From JAENVU01 sp963756815 (GTDB taxonomy: Bacteria; Actinomycetota; Acidimicrobiia; IMCC26256; JAENVU01), in assembly GCA_963756815.1 (NCBI GenBank), contig CAVWPR010000005.1, positions 372,001 through 436,000 on the forward strand: DNA of 64,000 nucleotides, read 5' to 3'. This document shows positions 54,994 through 62,142 of this stretch, one piece after another. Position 1 is the stretch's first letter. Every line of letters starts with the position of its first letter. Made by a program: the position numbers and the translations under genes. A model generated the notes under the pieces. That model ran no database searches. It worked only from the letters and a program-made list of their open reading frames with translations, and was not told where the DNA came from.

Positions 54994-56514
54994 GTGACTC
55001 CCCCCGCCGCCGCGCATGCGCTCGCACCCGAGCTCGAGGCCGACGCCGATCGGGCGCTCGACATCCTGCTCGACTCACAGCTGGACCCGATCGTCGACAT
55101 GGTGCTCCTGAGCCACGGCGACCGCTACGAGGCCCGGACCCCCGACGGCTCGGTGACGTTCCGGCGGACCGGGCCCGGCGCCGACGACTACGAGCGCCTG
55201 GGCGGTGAGGGAACCGACCCCCTCGCCGACCAGTCGACCGACAAGTTCGCCCCGCTCGCCGACGAACGGGCGCACCCGTACCCGCACCGGTCCGCGAACG
55301 CCTACCCGCACGCCTTCGACACGATCGCCCAGCTCTTCGACCATCCGGCGGCCCCCGACCTCTGCGTCATCCACTCGGCCGCGCACAACTGGGAGGACCA
55401 GGGTGGACACCGCGGCGAGCACGGCTCCCTCGGCGTGGTCCAAGCCCGCGCGCCGTTCGTGATCGCCGGCAAGGGGGTCCGCCACGATGGTCTGGTCGCG
55501 CGCAGCGGGCGGCTGGTCGACGTCGCCCCCACCGTCTGCGCGCTCCTCGGCGTCGCGCCGCACGACGACGGCGCGTACCTGCGCGGCCAGGACGGCGTCG
55601 TGCGCGAGGACGTGCTCGACCTCGCCGGAGGCGGCCCCCGACACGTGATCGGGTTCCTCTTCGACGGCACCAACCCCAACGTGCTCTACGACATGGCGGC
55701 CCGGGGCGAGGCCCCCAACGTCGCGCGCCTCATCGCGATGGGCACCGCCTATCGACACGGAGCCATGGCGAGCCTGCCGACGATCACGCTGGCGAACCAC
55801 ACGTCGATCCTCACGAGCCGTCACCCCGGCCACCACGGCATCCTCAACAACGCGTGGTTCGACCGCGCCCGCGACGAGCAGATCATCACGAACTCGAGCG
55901 CCACCTGGCACCAGGCGATGGACACGGTCACGTCCGGGACCGAGTCGATCCACAGCGCCGTGCGCCGGACGTGGCCGGACGCGTTCACCGCGAGCTGCAA
56001 CGAGCCGTGCGACATCGACGCCGGCTACTCGACGTTCGGGTTCTTCCGTCGGGGCGAGGTCCCACCGATCCCGAAGGACCCGTTCGGTCTGCCCCACACC
56101 ACCGAGCGCTTCGTCCGCCCGTCGAAGGACTACTCGTGGTCCTCGATCGTCGACCACATGGGCACCGAGCAGGCGGTCGGGATCCTCAGCGGCTCGTACC
56201 GCGACGAGACGTACCCGGTCCCACGGTTCATGTGGTGCAACTTCACGCTCACCGACTCCGCGATGCACGAGGGCGGCCCCCACTCCGAGATCGCCGCCGC
56301 ATCGGTCCGTGACTCCGACGCCCGCCTCGGCGAGATCCTGGCCGCGGTCGAGCGCGCGGGCACGTTCGACGACACCGCGTTCGTGCTGGTCGCCGACCAC
56401 GGCATGGAGGAGAACGACCCGAGCGTGCAGGGCGACTGGGACGTCCCCCTGAAGGCGTCGGGCCTCACCTTCCGCGACGAGGCGTACGGGTTCCTCTACC
56501 TCGGGGTCTCGTGA
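54994..56514 (+). CDS. Type I phosphodiesterase/nucleotide pyrophosphatase-like protein with lobes in swapped order
   Basis: 506 residues, GTG start. The C-terminal two-thirds hold the metal/nucleophile lobe: 'HVIGFLFDGTNPNVLYDMAA' (metal Asp), 'MASLPTITLANHTSILTSRH' (nucleophile Thr), and 'FVLVADHGMEENDPSVQGDW' (Asp-His metal pair). The segment that normally follows, with 'RGEHGSLGVVQARAPFVIAG' and 'GRLVDVAPTVCALLGVAP', instead lies before it at residues about 145-190. Either the protein is a circular permutation or a truncated phosphatase lobe fused to a second one. No signal peptide. Coupled by GTGA to the downstream lipoprotein gene. Confidence 0.82.
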   Translation: MTPPAAAHALAPELEADADRALDILLDSQLDPIVDMVLLSHGDRYEARTPDGSVTFRRTGPGADDYERLGGEGTDPLADQSTDKFAPLADERAHPYPHRSANAYPHAFDTIAQLFDHPAAPDLCVIHSAAHNWEDQGGHRGEHGSLGVVQARAPFVIAGKGVRHDGLVARSGRLVDVAPTVCALLGVAPHDDGAYLRGQDGVVREDVLDLAGGGPRHVIGFLFDGTNPNVLYDMAARGEAPNVARLIAMGTAYRHGAMASLPTITLANHTSILTSRHPGHHGILNNAWFDRARDEQIITNSSATWHQAMDTVTSGTESIHSAVRRTWPDAFTASCNEPCDIDAGYSTFGFFRRGEVPPIPKDPFGLPHTTERFVRPSKDYSWSSIVDHMGTEQAVGILSGSYRDETYPVPRFMWCNFTLTDSAMHEGGPHSEIAAASVRDSDARLGEILAAVERAGTFDDTAFVLVADHGMEENDPSVQGDWDVPLKASGLTFRDEAYGFLYLGVS

Positions 56515-57135
56515 CCCGCATCCCACGGCGTGCCGTCGTGGTGCTCCTCACCGTGGGTGCGGTCGCGCTCGCGGGTTGCGGCAGCGATGCCGGCGTCAAG
56601 GAGGCCAAGGACGGCAAGGTCACGGTGACGGGCAAGGGCGCGAAGGCGACGGTGACGGTCAACGGCGAGGACGGCACCACCATCACCTTCAACCAGCGCT
56701 CCCTGCCGGCGGGGTTCCCCGCGTGACGTGCCCCGGCCGCAGGGGGCCCGGCTGCAGAGCGCGACGAGCGGCACGCGCGCCGGCAAGCAGTTCTTCCAGC
56801 TCACCTACGCGCTCGGATCGACCGCGGCGACCGCAGCGCTCGACGACTACGGGACACGCCTCGGCGACGCCGGCCTCGCTGTCAGCCGGGCCGACGGGTC
56901 GGGCGCCGGCACGCTCGCACCCCCGCTCCAGGCCGACGGCTCGGGCTGGCACGTGATCGCCCTCGCGACCGACGCGAGCGGCGGTTCCCTCACGCTCACG
57001 GTCTCGCGAGGCCTGAGCGCCCGCGGTCAGGGGCCGCGGCTCAGGCGTCGGGGTAGCCGACGTCCCAGAGACACAAGCCGTGCGGTGGCGCCACGGTGCC
57101 GGCGGCGGCGCGGTCGCCGGCGCGCAGGATCGTGA
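56511..57135 (+). CDS. Lipoprotein, apparent frameshift near 56714
   Basis: GTG start overlapping the phosphodiesterase stop. The signal peptide has lipobox 'AVALAGC' (Cys about residue 23), then 'VTVTGKGAKATVTVNGEDGT' and 'FNQRSLPAGFPA' before a premature TGA. Removing one base at the TGA joins 'ADVPRPQGARLQSATSG', 'GKQFFQLTYALGSTAATAAL' and 'WHVIALATDASGGSLTLTVS', the usual body of actinobacterial 'GFPxDVPLP' lipoproteins. The real stop is probably before about 57045; the open frame to 57135 overlaps the truA 3' end. Function unknown. Confidence 0.75.
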
Positions 57136-57814
57136 GCATGTCGCCGGGTCGGCGCGCACCGAGGCCGGCGTCGACGATCGTCCCGACGATCGATCGCACC
57201 ATCTGCCAGCAGAACGCAGTGGCGCGGATGTCGTAGCGCAGCACGCCGTCGCCGAGGTCGTGCCACGCCGACTCGAAGACGCGGCGGACGGTCGTGGAGC
57301 CCTCCGGGCCCTTCCGGCAGAACGACGCGAAGTCGTGCTCGCCCACGAACGGATCCGCGGCCAGGCGCAGCGCCCGCAGGTCGAGCCGGCCCGGGACGTG
57401 CCACGCGTAGCGCGCCAGGAACGGATCCGGCGCCGCCCGGTGGACGATGGTGTACCGGTACGCGCGCCACTGCGCGGTGCGGCGGGCGTCGAAGCCCGGC
57501 GGCAGCAGCTCGAGGCTGCGCACCACCACCTCGGGCCCGAGCATCGCGTTGAGCGAGGCCGACAGCCGGTCGACGTCGATGCCGGGCGGCGCCTCGAACG
57601 ACACCACCTGGCCCCATGCGTGGACCCCGGCATCGGTGCGACCGGCGCAGGCGAGGTCGACCTCGGTCCGCAGGACCTTGGCGAGGGCGCGCCGGATCAC
57701 ACCGGCGACGGTGCGCTGGTCGGGTTGCTCCGCGAACCCGCGGAAGTCGGTGCCGTCGTAGGCGACGACGAGCCGACAGACGGCCGGGCCGGTCGACGCG
57801 TCGAAGAGCGTCAC
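57041..57814 (-). CDS. truA: tRNA pseudouridine synthase A
   Basis: Forms pseudouridine at positions 38-40 of tRNA. Seen: 'VVAYDGTDFRGFAEQPDQRT', catalytic 'ACAGRTDAGVHAWGQVVSFE' with Asp 61, 'WRAYRYTIVHRAAPDPFLAR', 'DFASFCRKGPEGSTTVRRVF' and 'ATAFCWQMVRSIVGTIVDAG'. 257 residues. It follows rplQ by 22 bases on the same strand, the usual order. Confidence 0.96.
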   Translation of the reverse strand: MTLFDASTGPAVCRLVVAYDGTDFRGFAEQPDQRTVAGVIRRALAKVLRTEVDLACAGRTDAGVHAWGQVVSFEAPPGIDVDRLSASLNAMLGPEVVVRSLELLPPGFDARRTAQWRAYRYTIVHRAAPDPFLARYAWHVPGRLDLRALRLAADPFVGEHDFASFCRKGPEGSTTVRRVFESAWHDLGDGVLRYDIRATAFCWQMVRSIVGTIVDAGLGARRPGDMLTILRAGDRAAAGTVAPPHGLCLWDVGYPDA

Positions 57815-57836
57815 GACACCGACTCGCCCGACTGCG

Positions 57837-58188
57837 TCAGACGAGCTCGATGCGCGCCATCGGCGCCTGGTCGCCCGGGCGCGGCCCGAGCTTCAGGATG
57901 CGCGTGTACCCGCCGTTGCGGTCGTGGTACGTGGGCGCGATCTCGGTGAAGAGCTTCGACGCGATCGTCTGGTCGTGGATGAGTGCGACCACCTGCCGCT
58001 GGCGGTGGACCCCGCCCTACTTCGCCCTTGGTGATGAGCTTCTCGGCGTACGGCCGGAGCGCCTTGGCGCGCGACACGGTGGTGGTGATGCCGCCGTGCT
58101 CGAACAGCCCGATCGCGAGGTTGGCCATGAGCTGACGCTGGTGGTGCGGGTCACCGCCGAGGCGGGGACCCTTGCGGGGGCGGGGCAT
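57837..58188 (-). CDS. rplQ: 50S ribosomal protein L17, apparent frameshift near 58024
   Basis: Start 'MPRPRKGPRLGGDPHHQRQL', then 'ANLAIGLFEHGGITTTVSRA' and 'KALRPYAEKLITKG' in one frame. One extra G in a GGGG run near 58024 shifts to 'VHRQRQVVALIHDQTIASKL', 'FTEIAPTYHDRNGGYTRILK' and 'LGPRPGDQAPMARIELV', ending at 57837-57839. The unrepaired frame would run into truA. Repaired length 116, normal for L17. Essential gene, so the break is almost surely an error in the sequence. Confidence 0.95.
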
Positions 58189-58192
58189 CCGT

Positions 58193-59131
58193 TCAGTCCT
58201 TCATCCGCAGGGAGAGGCCACGCTCGTCCAGCTTCACGATGACCTCGTCGAGGCTCTTCTGGCCGAAGTTCGTGATGGCGAGGAGGTCGTCCTCGGTCTT
58301 CATCACCAGCTGGCCGATGCTGTCGACCCGGGCGCGCTTCAGGCAGTTGCGCGGGCGCTCCGAGAGGTCGAGCTCCTCGATCGGGAGCTCGAGGTCGGGC
58401 GAGGTCGCGAGCGTCGGCGACACCTCGCCGAGCTCGAGTCCGACCTGCTCCTCCGACATGTCGGCGACGAGGCCGACCAGGTTCCGCAGGGTCGCGCCGG
58501 CCGAGGCGAGCGCGTCACGCGGCGTGATGGAGCCGTCGGTCTCGATCTCGAGGCCGAGCTTGTCGTAGTTGGTGGCCTGCTCGACCCGGGTGGGCTCGAT
58601 GTCGAACGCGACCCGACGCACGGGCGAGAAGATCGCGTCGACCGGGATCACACCGATGGGCGCGCCCGCCTTCTTCGTCTTCTCGGCCGACGCGTAGCCG
58701 CGGCCCTGCTCGACGGTGATGTCGATCGCGAGGCGACCCTTCTCCGTGAGCGTGGCGATGTGGAGCTCACCGTTGAGGATCTCGACGTCGGTGGTGGTCT
58801 GGATCGCCGCCGCGGTGACGTCGGCCGGGCCGCGCACGTCGAGGCGCAGCGTGACCGGCTCCTCGGCGGTGCAGGTGAGCACGAGGTCCTTCAGGTTGAG
58901 GATGACGTCGGTGACGTCCTCCTTCACCCCCGAGATCGTGTCGAACTCGTGGAGCGCGTCGTCGAAGCGCACCTGGGTGACGGCCGCGCCCGGGATCGAC
59001 GACAGCAGCGTGCGGCGCAGGCTGTTGCCGAGGGTGTGGCCGAAGCCGGGCTCGAGCGGCGAGATGCTGAACCGCTGCGTGTTGCCCTCGGGCTCGTCGG
59101 CCTCGATCTCGGGACGCTGGATGATGAGCAT
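58193..59131 (-). CDS. rpoA: DNA-directed RNA polymerase alpha subunit
   Basis: 312 residues. N-terminal assembly domain 'FSISPLEPGFGHTLGNSLRR', 'TLLSSIPGAAVTQVRFDDAL' and 'VEQGRGYASAEKTK'. C-terminal DNA- and activator-binding domain 'IEELDLSERPRNCLKRARVD', 'SIGQLVMKTEDDLLAITNFG' and 'QKSLDEVIVKLDERGLSLR'. It follows rpsD by 51 bases and precedes rplQ by four. Confidence 0.98.
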   Translation of the reverse strand: MLIIQRPEIEADEPEGNTQRFSISPLEPGFGHTLGNSLRRTLLSSIPGAAVTQVRFDDALHEFDTISGVKEDVTDVILNLKDLVLTCTAEEPVTLRLDVRGPADVTAAAIQTTTDVEILNGELHIATLTEKGRLAIDITVEQGRGYASAEKTKKAGAPIGVIPVDAIFSPVRRVAFDIEPTRVEQATNYDKLGLEIETDGSITPRDALASAGATLRNLVGLVADMSEEQVGLELGEVSPTLATSPDLELPIEELDLSERPRNCLKRARVDSIGQLVMKTEDDLLAITNFGQKSLDEVIVKLDERGLSLRMKD

Positions 59132-59182
59132 GGAACTTCCTCACGATCGGGCGCGTCTGCACGCGCCCACTTGCCGGTGGGG

Positions 59183-59800
59183 TTACTTGGAGTAGAGCTC
59201 GACGATGAGCTGTTCGCGCACCGGGATGTCGATCTGATCCCGCAACGGGAGATCGCGCACCGTGGCCTTGCCGTCCGTGACGTCGAGCCACATCGGGACC
59301 TGGCGGTCGATCGTGTCGAGGTTGTGGCGCAGCACGATCATGTCGCGCGACTTGGGCGCCATCTCGACGACGTCGTCCTTGCGCACCATGAACGACGGGA
59401 TCGTGACCCGCTTGCCGTTCACGAGCACGTGGCCGTGACGCACCCACTGGCGCGCCTGGTTGCGACTCGACGCGTACCCGGCCCGGAACACGACGTTGTC
59501 GATCCGCTGCTCGAGCATGCGGAGCAGGTTCTCGCCGGTGATGCCGCGCTGGCGCGCCGCCTCGGCGTAGAGGTTGCGGAACTGCTTCTCGAGCACGCCG
59601 TAGATGCGCCGCGCCTTCTGCTTCTCGCGGAGCTGGAGCATGTACTCGCTCTCGCGGATGCGGCCCCGGCCGTGCAGACCCGGCGGGTACGGCCGGCGCT
59701 CGATCGGGCACTTCATCGTGTCGCACTTGGGGCCCTTGAGGAAGAGCTTCATGCGCTCGCGCCGGCAGAGCCGGCAGACGGGACCTGTATACCTGGCCAC
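59183..59800 (-). CDS. rpsD: 30S ribosomal protein S4, zinc-binding form
   Basis: 205 residues from GTG 59798-59800. The N-terminal C-x2-C-x13-C-x4-C cluster (Cys 9, 12, 26, 31) marks the zinc-containing (C+) paralogue. Then 'RRPYPPGLHGRGRIRESEYM', 'YGVLEKQFRNLYAEAARQRG', S4 RNA-binding domain 'MLEQRIDNVVFRAGYASSRN' and 'QARQWVRHGHVLVNGKRVTI'. It lies two bases after rpsK. Confidence 0.97.
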   Translation of the reverse strand: MARYTGPVCRLCRRERMKLFLKGPKCDTMKCPIERRPYPPGLHGRGRIRESEYMLQLREKQKARRIYGVLEKQFRNLYAEAARQRGITGENLLRMLEQRIDNVVFRAGYASSRNQARQWVRHGHVLVNGKRVTIPSFMVRKDDVVEMAPKSRDMIVLRHNLDTIDRQVPMWLDVTDGKATVRDLPLRDQIDIPVREQLIVELYSK

Positions 59801-59802
59801 GG

Positions 59803-60201
59803 TCAGACCCTCCGCCGCTTGGGCGGGCGGCATCCGTTGTGCGGGATCGGGGTGACGTCCTTGATGCCGAGCACCTCGATGCCGGTGTTCTGGATCGACC
59901 GGATGGCCGTCTCGCGGCCCGAGCCCGGGCCCTTCACCACGACGTCGACCCGGCGCACGCCGTGCTCCATCGCCCGGCGCGCCGCGGTCTCGGCTGCGAG
60001 CTGCGCCGCGAACGGCGTGCTCTTGCGGGAGCCCTTGAAGCCGACGTTGCCGGCCGACGCCCACGCCAGCACGTTGCCCTGCTGGTCCGAGATCGTGATG
60101 ATCGTGTTGTTGAACGAGGACTTGATGTGCGCGATCCCGTGCGTGATGTTCTTGCGCTCGCGACGGCGCGGCCGCCGTCCTCCAGCCTGTGGTTTCGCCA
60201 T
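59803..60201 (-). CDS. rpsK: 30S ribosomal protein S11
   Basis: 132 residues. Seen: 'NITHGIAHIKSSFNNTIITI', 'SDQQGNVLAWASAGNVGFKG', 'SRKSTPFAAQLAAETAARRA', 'VDVVVKGPGSGRETAIRSIQ' and 'IKDVTPIPHNGCRPPKRRRV'. Between rpsM and rpsD with gaps of two to three bases. Confidence 0.98.
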   Translation of the reverse strand: MAKPQAGGRRPRRRERKNITHGIAHIKSSFNNTIITISDQQGNVLAWASAGNVGFKGSRKSTPFAAQLAAETAARRAMEHGVRRVDVVVKGPGSGRETAIRSIQNTGIEVLGIKDVTPIPHNGCRPPKRRRV

Positions 60202-60204
60202 CGG

Positions 60205-60582
60205 TTACTTCCGAGCCTTCTTCTTGCCGGCGACGGTCTTCTTCGGTCCCTTGCGGGTGCGTGCGTTGGTGCGCGTGCGCTGACCCCGCACGGGCAGACC
60301 GCGACGGTGGCGGATGCCGCCGTACGTCCCGATCTCGATCTTGCGCTTGATGTGGCCCTGCACCTCGCGGCGCAGATCACCCTCGACCTTGAGGTTGGCG
60401 TCGATGAAGTTGCGCAGCTGCGCGACCTCGTCCTCGGTCAGGTCGCGCACCCGCGTGTCGGGCGAGAGGCCCGTCTGCTGGCAGATGAGCGCAGCGGTGC
60501 TGCGACCGATCCCGAACACGTACGTGAGCGAGATCTCGAGGCGCTTCTCCCTCGGGATGTCGACTCCTGAAAGCCTTGCCAT
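60205..60582 (-). CDS. rpsM: 30S ribosomal protein S13
   Basis: 125 residues. Seen: 'LSGVDIPREKRLEISLTYVF', 'GIGRSTAALICQQTGLSPDT', 'DEVAQLRNFIDANLKVEGDL' and 'GGIRHRRGLPVRGQRTRTNA', then a basic tail. It follows rpmJ by seven bases. Confidence 0.98.
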   Translation of the reverse strand: MARLSGVDIPREKRLEISLTYVFGIGRSTAALICQQTGLSPDTRVRDLTEDEVAQLRNFIDANLKVEGDLRREVQGHIKRKIEIGTYGGIRHRRGLPVRGQRTRTNARTRKGPKKTVAGKKKARK

Positions 60583-60589
60583 CTCGCTC

Positions 60590-60703
60590 CTAGCCTTGCC
60601 GCTGCTTGTGGCGCGGGTTCTCGCAGATGACCCGCACCGAACCGTGGCGGCGGATCACCTTGCACTTCTCGCACATCTTCTTGACCGACGGTCGGACCTT
60701 CAA
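60590..60703 (-). CDS. rpmJ: 50S ribosomal protein L36
   Basis: 37 residues: 'MKVRPSVKKMCEKCKVIRRH' then 'GSVRVICENPRHKQRQG'. Zinc ligands Cys 11, Cys 14, Cys 27 and His 32 are all present (the C+ form). The start is TTG (60701-60703), with GAAGGA about ten bases upstream; no ATG or GTG fits. It lies between infA and rpsM, as in most bacteria. Confidence 0.96.
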   Translation of the reverse strand: MKVRPSVKKMCEKCKVIRRHGSVRVICENPRHKQRQG

Positions 60704-60721
60704 CGCTTCTGAATCCTTCAG

Positions 60722-60988
60722 CTACTTGTAGCGGTAGGTGATGCGGCCGCGCGACAGGTCGTACGGCGTGAGCTCGACCTGCACCTTGTCGCCGGGCAGG
60801 ATCCGGATGTAGTGCATGCGCATCTTCCCCGAGATGTGCGCCAGGACCTTGTGGCCGTTCTCGAGCTCGACACGGAACATCGCGTTGGGCAGTGGCTCGA
60901 CCACTGTTCCCTCGACGAGGATCGTGTCGTCCTTGGGCTTTGCGACGGTGCACCACCAGGGGCCGGGGCGCGCAGAAGAGCACGCCAA
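60722..60988 (-). CDS. infA: Translation initiation factor IF-1, start uncertain
   Basis: S1/OB-fold factor that occupies the ribosomal A site during initiation. Seen: 'AKPKDDTILVEGTVVEPLPN', 'AMFRVELENGHKVLAHISGK', 'MRMHYIRILPGDKVQVELTP' and 'YDLSRGRITYRYK'. IF-1 is normally 72-73 residues, starting right at the codon 60944-60946, but that codon is GTC. The nearest in-frame start is TTG 60988, which adds about 14 unusual residues. Either GTC is a base error for GTG or the start is unconventional. Confidence 0.93.
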   Translation of the reverse strand: MACSSARPGPWWCTVAKPKDDTILVEGTVVEPLPNAMFRVELENGHKVLAHISGKMRMHYIRILPGDKVQVELTPYDLSRGRITYRYK

Positions 60989-61117
60989 AAGAACACGGGG
61001 CAGCCGGTGAGACTAGCCGCGGCGCCCCCGCAAAGGAAATCCGGGCCGCGAGCGCCGTCGCCGCCCGTGCCGCCCCGCTCCGCTCCGCTCCGAGATCGGG
61101 CGCGGGAACGCTGCCGG

Positions 61118-61987
61118 TCAGCCCTCGTCCCGCAGGAGGGCGAGGAGATAATCGCCGTAGCCGCTCTTGCGCAGCGGCTCGGCGAGCCGCGCCAGGGTCG
61201 CGCCGTCGATGAAGCCCTCCCGCCAGGCGGCCTCCTCCGGGCACCCGACCTTGAGGCCCTGGCGCTCCTCGACCACCTGCACGAACTGGGCGGCCTGCAT
61301 CAGCGACTCGAACGTCCCGGTGTCGAGCCAGGCGGTCCCGCGGTCGAGGATCTCGACGGCGAGCGATCCCGCCTCCAGGTAGTGCCCGATCACGGCGGTG
61401 ATCTCGTACTCGCCGCGGTCGCTCGGACGCACGGTGTGGGCCACGGCGGCGACGTCGCCGGGGAAGAAGTACAGCCCGGGGACGGCGAAGTTCGATCGTG
61501 GGGTCGTGGGCTTCTCGACGATCGCCGTCGGCGCACCGTCGGCGCCGAACTCGATCACGCCGTAGCGCTCGGGGTCGGCGACGTGGTAGCCGAAGACGCA
61601 CGCACCCCGCGCGGTGACGGCGGCGCGGAGCCGCTCGCGGAGGTTCGTGCCGAAGAAGATGTTGTCGCCGAGGACGAGGGCCACCGGGTCGCCGCCGATG
61701 AACTCCTCCCCGATGACAAAGGCCTGGGCCAGACCCTCGGGTCGGGCCTGCTCCGCGTACTCGAACCGGCAGCCCCACTGGGATCCGTCGCCGAGCAGCC
61801 GCTCGAACCGCGGCAGGTCCTCCGGCGTCGAGATGACGAGGATCTCCCGGATGCCGGCCGCGATGAGCGTCGACAACGGGTAGTAGATCATCGGCTTGTC
61901 GTAGACCGGCAGGAGCTGCTTGCTGACGACGGCCGTCATGGGGGCGAGCCGCGTGCCCGAGCCCCCGGCGAGCACGATTCCTCGCAC
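61118..61987 (-). CDS. rfbA: Glucose-1-phosphate thymidylyltransferase
   Basis: Makes dTDP-glucose from glucose-1-P and dTTP, the entry to dTDP-rhamnose. Seen: 'MRGIVLAGGSGTRLAPMTAV' with GGSGTRL, 'SKQLLPVYDKPMIYYPLSTL', 'VALVLGDNIFFGTNLRERL' (metal Asp), 'VIEFGADGAPTAIVEKPTTP', 'FAVPGLYFFPGDVAAVAHTV', 'GEYEITAVIGHYLEAGSL' and 'TAWLDTGTFESLMQAAQFV'. 289 residues, normal. rfbB-D are not in the window. Confidence 0.95.
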   Translation of the reverse strand: MRGIVLAGGSGTRLAPMTAVVSKQLLPVYDKPMIYYPLSTLIAAGIREILVISTPEDLPRFERLLGDGSQWGCRFEYAEQARPEGLAQAFVIGEEFIGGDPVALVLGDNIFFGTNLRERLRAAVTARGACVFGYHVADPERYGVIEFGADGAPTAIVEKPTTPRSNFAVPGLYFFPGDVAAVAHTVRPSDRGEYEITAVIGHYLEAGSLAVEILDRGTAWLDTGTFESLMQAAQFVQVVEERQGLKVGCPEEAAWREGFIDGATLARLAEPLRKSGYGDYLLALLRDEG

Positions 61988-62142
61988 CCTTCCTCCTCGT
62001 TGGACGTCGTTCGGGTGACGCCGAGCGTACCGGCGCGATCGCGTCGGACCCCGGTGCCGGCGGGTAGGGGTGGTGATGCGGTGCGCGCCCCGTCACCTGC
62101 TTCCGACCGGCGCCGCGATCGGCGCGGTCGGTGCCGGACGGT

